A stretch of 64,000 nucleotides of DNA. Origin: Diplosphaera chodatii (Eukaryota; Chlorophyta; Trebouxiophyceae; Prasiolales; Stichococcaceae). The stretch is taken from positions 2,294,001 to 2,358,000 of the forward strand of contig JAALGY010000031.1 in NCBI GenBank assembly GCA_032358165.1, written 5' to 3'. The notes under the pieces were generated by a model that saw only the letters and a list, made by a program, of their open reading frames with translations, was not told the origin of the DNA and made no database searches. Below are positions 22,801 to 33,031 of this stretch, piece by piece. A program made the translations under genes and the position numbers. The stretch's first letter is position 1, and each line of letters starts with the position of its first letter.

Positions 22801-24614
22801 GCGGCTGCCCGCCGGCCAGCAGCTGCCCGGCACGCCCATCACCCAGGCACGCTTTGGGAGCCAGCTCGCTGCGGGGGCGTCTAGTTTGGCTGGCAGGGCA
22901 GCAATGTTCGGATGTATGTCTGAACTCTGTGCAACAAGCTCTTCATCGTCTGACAGGCTGCGGCGGCGGAGCTGAACCCCGACTGGACGCCGTGGCCCGT
23001 GACCGCCAGCCCGATGCGCAACAGCCCGCCGCAGACGCCCGTCATGTTCCAGGTGGGGCCGGGCCGCCAGTCTGAGTTTACTGTGGTCCCATCTGTCAGT
23101 CACACTCAGACATTGCTGAAAGTGATCTACGGGCGGATCATGCGCAAGATGATAATGCGCCTGACTGTGCTGCAGGGTGCCCAGCAGCCGGCGCCCTTTG
23201 CCGGCGACCTGCCCCAGGGCTACTCCCCTGTTGCCGCTGCAGACGCCACGCCCCCGCCCCGCTTTGCACCGGTCAGCACTCGGGCTCTGGCAGCTTTTGG
23301 TGCTGTAGATTGTTGCTAAACCAGTGTCGCGTCGTATCTAGGTGACGCTCATGCATGCCATCTTCAACACTGCAGTCCGCAACAGTCGCCGAGGCGACTG
23401 GCATTGCCCCTCGTGGTGGCGGCGGCGGCGGTAGCCTGATCGGCACAGCCAGCCTGGAGGCCATGAACGTGACGCCCAAACGGCAGAACAATGCCCCACC
23501 AGCAGCGCCGCCGCACGCGTTCGGCGCCACCCGCAGCCGCGACGCCGAGTCAGCGCTGCAGGTGCACTTCTGTGCGAGCAGATGTGGCTGCATGTGCAGG
23601 TTTTGGCACTGGTGTACTCATGGCATGCAGGCGTTTAACACTGCAATAGCGCCTGGTGAAGCTGTTCAAAAGCACACCCACGTGCTGCTCCTGTACCAAC
23701 CCTTGTGGGCACTGCATGGTCTGCAGGCAGCCGACCGGTCCGTCCGTGCACGGCTCGGGGCGCACATGTCCGGCCGCCCAGCCTCAGCGCCCGCCGCATC
23801 AGGCAGGCCTTGCTGAAGCGGTCCAGCAGCTGCAGTGCTGTTGGTCATGGTCACGGTCGGACACCACCCATGATGCACGGCATGCAGCCAGACACCATGC
23901 GGCACTCCGGATCATAGGTCAATGCCCAAACCATCTGCCGCCGCACGCACAGGCGAGGGCGACTCTGGGTCCGTGGGCAGCAATGGCAGCGCGCACATGA
24001 CGTCGGCGATGCCGGGCGCGCCCATGCAACCAAACATGCTGTACGACTCCAGCCCGCCGCCGCGCCCCCCCGGGCTGCGCCACATGGCGCAGCAGCAGCC
24101 GCCCCCATACATGGTGCGTCCAGAGCACGACACAACCCTCGAGACAGCAATGTGTTGCATGCAGCAATCACGCACGGCACTAGGTGTAGTATATGGCTGC
24201 CCCAGATGACACGGCAAGTGAAATGCGCATCGCCTGCCTGACAGGCGAGCCCAAGCATGCGGCCGCCGGTGGTCAGCCCCATGGTGCGGGGCGCCCTGCC
24301 GCAGCAGCCAGCCGCCCCAGCCGATTCCCCAGCCGCCAGCGGCTCCACCACCAGCAGCGTCACCGGACCGCAGGTGCTGTCTGGAGACACATTGCTGTGC
24401 TGAGCTTGCGGCCATGTTGCACATCTGTTTGTTTGGCAATGTGTCTTGTTTGAGCTTGTCCCAAACACCTGCGGACCGTCGTTTGGACTGTTGCTGCGCC
24501 TAGTGCTGGGCCTCTAGGTCGGCAGTCTGAGATAGTCAGCCGGTGCAGGTGGTGCTGCAAGGCGTTGAGGAGCGGGTGCGCCGCCGCATGCAGCAGCACG
24601 GCGTGCCAGCGTAG
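19881..24614 (+). CDS. SAM-domain scaffold-like protein with a dual-lipidation N-terminus
   Basis: Eighteen exons: 19881-19908, 20000-20140, 20294-20487, 20591-20704, about 20800-20995, 21134-21296, 21393-21518, 21637-21745, 21973-22089, 22132-22467, 22628-22846, 22957-23052, 23176-23271, 23376-23561, 23727-23802, 23953-24113, 24245-24373 and 24549-24614. Phases close to about 850 aa. Exon 1 is 28 nt and encodes MGCGPSKQR, a Gly2 N-myristoylation and Cys3 palmitoylation signature. A SAM domain follows at once: TVDDWLRQLGLPQYIPAF, GYDDLATLAHLNRTDLK, and PGHQKRLLLAAPQLRELR across the next junctions. The remainder is disordered, rich in Pro, Gln, Ala and Gly, with an RG-rich patch (GRGRGRGRGP) and a short helix at 21973-22089. 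SAM domains oligomerise, so a membrane-anchored scaffold is my inference. Two introns (after 22846 and 23802) need GC donors and are the least certain. Confidence 0.78.
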
Positions 24615-25745
24615 ACAGACAGTTGACGGTTGCTTTGCAAGCGATGGGCACCCTGCGATCTGCTGCTTTGTCGCGTTGTTCCTTTGACATGTAGCATCTG
24701 TGAGCCGGCACACCAATGAGTCGCTTCATATGCAACTCTTGCATCTGCTGCATGGCTAGCTCAGAGCCAAGTTGTGGCGCAACAGCTGCGAACCGTTCAG
24801 CACCAGTCTTGATACTGGTACCTGCGATGTTTGCTTGCGATAGAGGTACTGTTGTACGATGAGCCTTCCTGTGCAGCGACGTTGAGATCAGAATGTGCAA
24901 AAGTTTATACAGGGAGAAGATGCTATGGCTCATAGTTTTAACAGATGCTCTGCCAGATCGCATGCATCAGCCAGCAGACCGCAGCTCGCACTTGCTTCAG
25001 GTAGACTAGGCCTAGCAGTCCATGATGCACTGACACCTGGGCCTTGTTGATGCCCATCAATAAGCAGAGGTCTCTCGCAAAAGGCTTGATCATGCTTGAG
25101 GCCGGTGCCATAGTTCGGCAGCTTTGTCTACCCGTTATTGGGTTGTTTGCAAAACCGGCAGCCGCCGTTTATTTATACATACATCCCCCTGGCAGCTTCT
25201 CCTCGTCAATGGCGGCGTTGTACTTGCCCTGCATGCTCAACCTGCAACTCTGTGCCCAGCCTGACGTATAGTGTGCCAAGTACAGATTCGTCAGCGAGGT
25301 GCGCAGGTCTGCTGATGAGCAAGACATCCGCGATAATCATCCTCACCAATTACCTACCGTGAAGTTTGCCCTGCACCACTTCCAGCTCAGCAGGCACGGC
25401 TCTAAGCAACGTTGTAGGCAACATCAACGGAGCATAGAGTGCGCCCTCAGGTGCGACGACACACGCCCATCTGGATCTGCTATCATGTCTGGGACCCTGC
25501 GCCAGCTGCTTGCCACAGTTGTTATCAGGAGTGCAAGCTGTGACGACCATATGGCGAAGGGGAGCAGTGCAACATAATATGACTGTGTACGTGTTGGCAC
25601 GACCCTGCTGCAACAGAAGCAGTCGCATCACGGGTACTCACCTGCAAGTCGCTCTGACACCGCAGAAGCTGGTAGCGCCTGCGTGCTGGCGACATTGCTA
25701 CGATGGCGTTGAATGCTAGCGTCTGCGTGCGGCACATACAGCAGG
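24615..25745. other. intergenic region
   Basis: 1.1 kb between the SAM gene stop and the F-box gene start. No exon with matched splice sites and no RNA gene recognised; the F-box promoter is expected near the right end. Confidence 0.5.
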
Positions 25746-28700
25746 ATGTCCATGCTGGACATGCCTCCAGAAATTTTGCAGCATATCTGCAGCTTTCTGA
25801 CAGAACCATGCGACCTTTCGAGCTGCCGAATGGTCGATACGAGGTGAACGACCTTTGATTTGCAGGCGTCATTATCGTGTTCCGTAGACAGCAGGTCACT
25901 GAGTCAGTCCTGCAAGCAGCATGTTGTGTGCTGGTCCAGCGTTGTATGTGCAGGGCAACTCAGCCGATGTGAATGCAATGCAGACTCCGCGATGCGGCAA
26001 GGGCGGCTGTGCAGGTTGCGGAGCCGCACTACCCAGGCTTCCTCGACTGTGCAGTACAGTACGCCTACCCACTGCGCCACCTCAGCACTGCTGAACTGCC
26101 CTGCTGCGACCTGGGCTCATTCCTTGCAAAGGTGCACGATGATCGCAGATGCAACATCACAGCTACACAAAGCCTCTGACCCCATAAGCGGCTGCAGATG
26201 ATTGCAAACACATTAAGTTGTCCAGTTGTTGCCACCAAAATGCCCAGTACTTTACGCTGTCTGGTCTGAGGTTCAAACACTGCAACAGGCGCCCAGCAGC
26301 CTTACATCTCTGGACATTGGCCAGCGGGTGCGGAGCGAGCAGCCGGACTGGCACAGCGTGATTCACATGCTGCAAGTGGGTGCTTCGCTTCAGGGCATTT
26401 GCAGTCTGCGCAGCTTGTCCTGCCAAGTAAGCACACCCGCTCACAGTGTTTGGTCGTCAGGCCGTCCGGTGTCCTGTGTGTTTTGGAATGAAGGCACAGC
26501 TTGCATGAACCCCACGACTGATTTAGAGCACCATCACCCGGCTGGTTCAACACTAGTATGGCCTCTTCCAGCCTGCTTGCTGTATTTTACTCGTATATCC
26601 GTGGTGATGGTGTTCAGCCTGCTTGCAGCCATCAGTGTGCACAACTATGACGATGGTCAACACGGACTGCGCACCCTGCTGCCTGTCGCAGTACAAGGGG
26701 ACAAGCCTTGGCTTCCTGCACCCGTGCCTTACTGGCCTGAGTGTGTTGACGCTCATAGTTGAGGAGGGCGTGGATGATTACCAGGTGGTTGTACTGTTGT
26801 GCCTGCGGTCACAGTGCAAGGCAATGTAATGGCATCATCCTGGCTGTGGACTGCACAGAGAGTGAGGCATATCACACCATGAGCACTCAGCCCCAGTCAT
26901 GCTTGCAGCCTCTTGGGTACCTGACGAACTTGCAACGCCTGATGATCCACATGTGGCGGCATCTAGACTGCCGGCTGCTGAAGGTGGCCAGCAAGCTGAC
27001 ATCCCTGCAATCTCTGCGGTTGCCGGCGGCGCACGACCCCTCGCTCCTCTCGACGCTCAGGTGGGCTGTTGGTCAGCGCACACAGCATCCTGCCACTGAA
27101 AGCAGGCGTGCAGCTTGCACAAAGCGCCGCCAAGGTGTGTTTGCATGCAGGCATCTGACCGCCTTGTATCTGGGCGTGTGCTACAACAACACATGCAACA
27201 CGGACGAAGACGTGAGAGCGCTGGTAGATGCGCTGCCAAACCTCCGAAGACGTGAGAGCGCTGAACATGGTCGAGTGCGGGAACCTGGCAAGCGACGCAG
27301 GTGTGCGCAGAGTGATGTGGATGTCATGATCGTGGTGCAGCAGAAGCGTGACAGGGGCCAGGGTGCTTGCATTCAGATCGTGAGGATCTGAGCCGACATC
27401 ACCAGGGACGCATTTGCAGGATTTGGCATGCTGTCAAGGCTCCTGAAGTTGCAGCACCTGAGTCTGGACGGTTCCTTTGAGCTTGGCACGCACCATGGCT
27501 TGGTCGCAGCTCTGGCAACCATGACAGGTGAGACCCTGTTGAGTGTGACTGAGTAGGCATCCTGCTGTAAAGGTGCATCCGACTGTCCCTCAAGCACCAG
27601 CACCAACCAGTGCTTCTGGCTTGAATGATGATGCAGGCCTGGAAGCACTGCACATCTCATACTGGCCTGTGACCGAACAAGCAATGGCAGGTGTCGGACG
27701 TCCGTCGAAGTTGACCGCCCTGTTTGCTCAGGTGTCCGGCTCCACAAGGTGCGGTTGCTGGTATGTGCGGTCCCAGAGCAAACAGTTTCTTGCCACCTTT
27801 GCCATCCCTGCAGTCGTTTGGTGCACTCTTGGAGCAGCCAGGTCGTTCGGCTTCCTGTGTTTGGTGTGCATGATGCATGCAGACAGAGTGCTGCAAGTGC
27901 ACAAGCATGCAATGGCAGGCCATGCCACGTCGCATAAGCTGATGCTGTCATACAATGCAGGGCCATCAACGACATGTTTGCGGCACTGGGTACGCAGCTG
28001 CAGCGGCTGGCGGTGTATGGTGGCCCAGATGGTCATCGCAACAGCAGCTACTACATACTCCCCGCAGTGTTCAGGCACTATAAGCTGGTGACCCATCTGA
28101 CAGCAGGGGACCTGATTCCAGGATACAGCGCAGGGGTAATGTTTGCAACCGAGGCTTGCAGTGACGCCTGGTTTCGCCGCACCGCCATGTTTGCAGAAAG
28201 GGAGCGCAAGTGCAGCTGTGGGTGTCCGTGCCGCATGGCAGATTTGTCTCACCTTGCAGGAACTGCTGGCGTTTGCGCCGATGACTCGCTGCGCGCAGCT
28301 GTCACTGCCGTGCACCGCACAGGTGTGCTTGCAGCGATGCTGATCAAGTTGACTAGCAACCCACTGTGCGTGCAGATATCGACTCTCGGGTGCAAGCAGT
28401 AGTAGCATTGCTGACCCATCGAACGCACTGAGTGCACACCTTGCAGGCTGACCTGGTGCTGCCCAGATTTCCCGGGCTGCGCCGCCTGGCACTTTGCACA
28501 GGCGAGAGCTGCCTGGCAGCATTGCTTGAAGGTGTGTGTTTGTGTCGTGGAACACCGCTTCTGTAACGCTGCTGTGAGCTGTGGCGCAGAGCATGTCTGA
28601 AAACGTGTACAAAAAACAAAATGGCAGCCGTAGACATGTGCGTGCATGATGGGTGTCTTGCCCTGCAGGATTACGATGCCTTACGTGTCTGCAATGCCTC

Positions 28701-29706
28701 AGTATCGACTTCAGAGATATGGACACCGACCCAGCGCACCGTTTGCTTCAGGTAGGCAGTCAGTTGGTGAAGACTGTTGTACAGCCGGTCAGAAGCTATG
28801 CCACTCTTGCAGAGTATGGCACATTGCTCAATCCTTCGTGTCCGATTGCAGGCACTTGCCTCCTGCAGCAGCATCACGTGGCTGCAGCTGGCTGACACAT
28901 CCAAGATGCTGAGCAGCATGTGGACGTACAGCAAACCTCAGGTAGCCAACAGCTGCACTTTGATCAGTGCATACACTTTCCCAATGAATCCACCAACTGG
29001 CATGCTGAACGTGATCTGACTGTGCCAAGCTGCAGACTATTGCGTTGACATGTGGGTGTCTTTGTGACGACCAGGGGATTGGCGCTGAGCGGCTGAGGGC
29101 GCTGACAGCGCTGCGACGGCTGACGGTGCTGAACCTGCACCATGTGCGCTGGGCGGAGGACGCTGTCAGCATTGCGCTGACAATGCTGGCAGCCGGCCTG
29201 CCACGCTTGCGTGTCCTAAATGCACCGCGAGAAGTGCTGGTGCGTTCACATCGATGCAAAAACCTGTGGATGTCCTGGCCTTGCTGTGCGATTCTACTGC
29301 AGAGTAGTCTGGGACATGTATCTGATGACGTGTGACGACGTCAATGAGCAGCGTGCATTGCACAACAGTGCCAATGCTTGACAACTGCATTTACGCAGTC
29401 GCGAGCTCGCCAGTATGTGCAGCTGGCTGGACTGCCGCACAAGGAGGCTCTTATACTGCCCAGCAGCTTGTAGTCACAACAGCCTGACGATGTCTCGACT
29501 CTGGTGCGCAGCTGCACAGTCCGGCAGTCATCGACAGCTCGGTGGTTGGCCGAGGGCTGTGCAACTATGAGCTGCGGGACCCGCCGGGGCGCCAGCTGCG
29601 GCGGTGGCCACGGCGCTCGACCCTGGGCTACGTTGGCGAGTGGTCTGAGCCCGCAGACCGCCGGTGGCCTGTGCTGGAGGAGCAGCGCTGGTTGTGGGAG
29701 GACTGA
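25746..29706 (+). CDS. F-box / leucine-rich-repeat protein, copy 1, frame broken in exon 6
   Basis: Exons: 25746-25843, 25984-26131, 26289-26426, 26692-26784, 26909-27060, 27151-27300, 27420-27527, 27637-27748, 27961-28135, 28260-28322, 28447-28531, 28669-28751, 28852-28941, 29075-29239 and 29512-29706 (TGA), about 614 aa if one 10-bp insertion is ignored. Exon 1 is an F-box (MPPEILQHICSFLTEP), which in known families binds SKP1 in an SCF ubiquitin ligase. The rest is irregular LRR, for example LRALTALRRLTVLNLHHVRW. Each exon has a counterpart of similar length and phase in the minus-strand gene at 50330-54592. In exon 6 a repeat of 19 bp spaced by 40 bp adds 10 nt between DALPNLR and ALNMVECGNLASDAG. 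The paralogue runs straight through at that point. This is either a recent lesion, an allele or an assembly error. Confidence 0.8.
27205..27263. repeat. 19-bp direct repeat that disrupts exon 6 of F-box copy 1
   Basis: Bases 27205-27223 recur exactly at 27245-27263, a 40-bp offset. Relative to the paralogous exon at 52819-52949 this leaves 10 extra bases and changes the frame; the next exon needs the phase obtained without them. Confidence 0.85.
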
Positions 29707-30771
29707 GCGGGTGCTGCGCCCCAGCAAGCATGCTGGGTGTTGTAGTGCTCGTGTCATGGGCAGAGCGTGGTGGCAGCAGTCGTTTTGCTGGGCACTTGCA
29801 TCACATGGTGATGAAAGCGGCAGCCTTCAAGCTTGCTAGACAGAGCGGAGTTGCTCTGCAGTGCTGGCAGCGTATCAACAGGCACGACACGATTCACTTT
29901 CAGGATGCTACCGTGTGAGCACAGTACAGCAGTCTAGGCTCTGCATGCCCAACACCGGATGCTGCACTTGCAATTGTTGCGTTCATGATCATGTATGCAG
30001 CCATTTGTCTGCAAGCACTCAACAATGCTCACGGCACATGCTATAAAGTACTGGCGATATCAGCCACACCGACGTATGCATCTGCCATCCCCGCCAGGCC
30101 ACCCAGTTTGGGTTGCGCAGTGGTACATCTCATGCGTCTGGCCCTGCCACCAGAGCACCATTTCCCCCTGCCAGCTGCTGGCAGCCCAAACATGCAAGGT
30201 TAGAGGCCATGGCCAAGCAGCTACGAGGACACGGTGGGGCAGCAGGCTAGTGCCGCTGCCGCTGCGGCAGGGCGTGAAGCCGTCGCTCTGCCGGGCTGGA
30301 CAGCGCACTTGCAGGTGGCTGCGGTGATCGTAGCCCACCGCCTCGGAACAGCATCAACTCGTATGCCACAGCAGAAGTTGATGTAAAGGCGGCATTTGAT
30401 GCCGCCTTTACCGGGTACATCCCTCTAGACCTGGTCATTTGATCATCAAGAACGAAAGCCGGATATGTCCCCTTCGTATCCTCGGTCACTTCGGAGGCAG
30501 AAATGGACCCCGAACTGCTGCACCCAAACTGCCGACTGTCGGACCCCAAACTCCCGAGTACCGGGTGCCGGCACAACCGCTAGTACCCTTTATGCTCTTT
30601 AAATGCACAGCCAGCGCTCAGAGCAGGTACCAAGGGGCAGCTTTGCAGGCAAGTCAGACGAGAGGGACAGCTCTACAGGGAGGGCCGCCGTGGATTAATC
30701 AGGAAGTGGCCTTTTCAAAACAGACAAACCTGGCGCCGGATGCCCCACAACGCAACAGGAGACGCACAGCA
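29707..30771. other. intergenic region, unresolved
   Basis: About 1 kb between F-box copy 1 and the tRNA gene. The right half contains several short inverted repeats and a palindromic GTGCCGGCAC at 30565-30574. No protein family or complete exon chain is recognised. Confidence 0.45.
30383..30411. repeat. perfect 13-bp inverted repeat with a 3-nt loop
   Basis: Arms 30383-30395 and 30399-30411 pair without mismatch around TTG. It could fold as a stable hairpin or be a dimeric protein-binding site. No T run follows directly, so it is not a simple terminator. It sits within a short open frame, so it could also be a chance coding palindrome. Confidence 0.7.
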
Positions 30772-30844
30772 TCCGTTGTAGTATAATCGGCTAGTATATA
30801 CGGCTCTCACCCGTAAGATCCGGGTTCAATTCCCGGCAGCGGAA
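30772..30844 (+). tRNA. trnE-CUC: tRNA-Glu (anticodon CTC)
   Basis: Seven-base acceptor arms TCCGTTG and CAGCGGA pair with one G-U. The anticodon stem TACGG/CCGTA closes the seven-base loop CTCTCAC, whose centre (30806-30808) is CTC. The T arm CCGGG-TTCAATT-CCCGG is canonical and supplies the internal B box. The D stem GTAT/GTAT is weak, relying on U-A and G-U pairs. The sequence matches the usual nuclear tRNA-Glu pattern closely. There is no intron and the CCA is not encoded, as expected for a nuclear gene. Confidence 0.93.
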
Positions 30845-30861
30845 ATTGGAGTTTTAGACAC

Positions 30862-30868
30862 TTTTTTT
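30862..30868 (+). terminator. RNA polymerase III T-run terminator for tRNA-Glu
   Basis: Seven consecutive T residues begin 18 nt after the tRNA. A weaker run of four T lies at 30852-30855. T runs on the non-template strand are the standard Pol III stop signal. Confidence 0.8.
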
Positions 30869-33031
30869 GTCTCGGGCGGCTGATGGACGTGTGCGGAGGC
30901 TGCCTGCCCGTTCAGGGCCGCTTCTCGTTTGATCACACTCAACAACAACCGGGCTCCCTCACCGTGCTGGGACCCTAGTCTAAGAAATGGTGTCAATCGG
31001 GACTATCATGGTGGCATTCCGCTCAAGCAAACGGCCAACTAACTGGACACGGCGTTTGAGGAGATATATATTGTAGCCGTTGGCAAATTTTGGAGGGGAC
31101 ACCGACACCCAAGCTAAAATGACATCGATGGGGTCTGAGACTCTGCTGAGTCGCTCGTGGGTTGCTCGGGCAGAGTGCCTCATCTTGGTGAAAGAGCACA
31201 TGTGTCGATGCGCGGCGCATGGAGCGAGCCGCATGTTGTGTCAGCACGCCTGATGCCCCGCCCTGTGGCGGTATGGCCACCGTGAGGGTTTGGTTCACGA
31301 GGAATACTACTGAACCCTTACATGCTGCTCACATTGCAGTGCAGACATACACTGCACCAATACTGCAGACTGGAAATCACCCAGCTGGAACCCATGCCTG
31401 CTGTCAGGCAACAGTGGACATCCAAGGGTCGTCTTGGCAGCTGCCCCTGCGCTGGTGCCAGCGAGTGCCATCGGATGCGTATGTCCGGAGGTCTGCCGGC
31501 CCTCATATGATAGTGACATCTATCATCAGCGTTGCACTGCAGCAGCAGCGCACTGCAATCACAGCTGTGGCGGCGAACTGCATTTGCAGCATCGATGGTC
31601 GTGCCAGGTGCATCGCTGAGTGCAGGGCAACCTCTGCTCTCTCATGAAAACATGGTTTACCACGTTTACAGCCTGGCATGGCAGGCAATTACCATACCTG
31701 CTCTGTTGGCCGCCCATCCAACAGCGGCGCAAGCATGCGTCTGTCTTGACACGGGGTCTCGTCGCACAGTGGCAACCAGCCCGTCTTTGGGTAGGACTGT
31801 CAGCGCCTGCGCAGCTGCATGCCTGCATCTGCTCACGTGTCAACGCACTGCTTGCGCAAGTCAAGCACACCCCTTTGACACGGGGCTGCAGTCGAGCATG
31901 AGTATAGCTTCATAAACAGCACACACCGCCGTCGACCTGTTGATCGCTGACCTGCTCGCTGCCTGGATCGCACCTGCCACCTGCAAGTGTGCGCAAATGT
32001 GAGGTTACTGCACGCGCCACTATCTGCCTACAGGGACGCAGACTGGCGTGCGGCATGACCAAGGCATGTGCAGTGTGGCAAGCATCGTAGGGCAGCCGGT
32101 ATGTTCATGCACGGTTGGTGACTCGGAGTGCTGTGCGAGACGATCAGCAGTGCAGGCGCATGAGTGCAGTGCACAGCCGCTCACCAGCATGGCGGCGTCT
32201 GCCGCTGCTGATGACGCTCCGCAGCAGGAAAGGAGAGGTCAGAGGCACTGCATGCATCGTGGGTCGCGCCTGCAGTGAAACGGTTTGCAGAGTGGGTCAA
32301 CACTTGTCTGGTATCCGACCGAGCTGCTCTGACGCTGTGACATGCTATCATGCTGGAAATCAAGATCCAGTTGGACCTCAGATGTTGGTTGTACCACGCA
32401 CCTACCTTGCTTTGACCCGGAATCTGGGCGAACCCTGGAGCCAGAGTATGAGTAAAGGGAACGCCAGACCACCCTGCACAGCAGGGCAACCAGCAGCAGC
32501 CGTGAGGTTGAACGAGCGGCGAGCCGGTTGAAATGCTGGCCATGATTGCAATCAGTGTTGCACCATCGAAGCATACAAATAGAGATGATCGGTTCAGCGT
32601 GTGTGATGGCTACTGCAGCATACCTGCCCATCCCCATCATCGTTGGCAGGCTGGGCCAGTGGCGCAGGTAGGGCTCCTGCTCCGCAGTCATGAAACGACC
32701 CTGTAGCCATTCAGTTTCGCATCCGAATACTGGGTCGTGTCATCAGATGTCATATTACCTGATGCATGGCGGCAGCACGTGCTGCCATGCATCGAACACT
32801 GGACTGGGCATATGTTGGAGGCGGCTCAAATGCTGGCCTGCTGCTACAACACAACGTGCATAAGTTCCCAGGCATCACACATGGTCAGCAGCAAGTGTAA
32901 TGACTGTATGATCAATAAGACCGCATAGCAGGCCGAGCAGGCAGGCGTGCGGTGTTTGATGCCAAGCGCACCGCGTATGTGAGCAATAGTAGTGCCATTA
33001 CCTCGAGCCTGCATTGGGCACACCTTTGTAG
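30869..33031. other. gene-poor stretch, no supported gene
   Basis: About 2.1 kb without a recognisable domain. An 84-residue minus-strand frame at 30980-31234 (containing ILAWVSVSPPKFANGYNIYL) has a protein-like composition unlike its neighbours but no homologue I recognise. It could be a relic of a mobile element near the tRNA. A possible minus-strand first exon around 32625-32690 (MTAEQEPYLRHWPSL) ends in a good donor but could not be chained. Confidence 0.4.

Noticed and set aside
30449..30463. A 14-15 nt match to the conserved small-subunit rRNA string ATCAAGAACGAAAG
   Set aside because: Flanking sequence does not follow 18S or mitochondrial rRNA; the match is too short to call an rRNA fragment.
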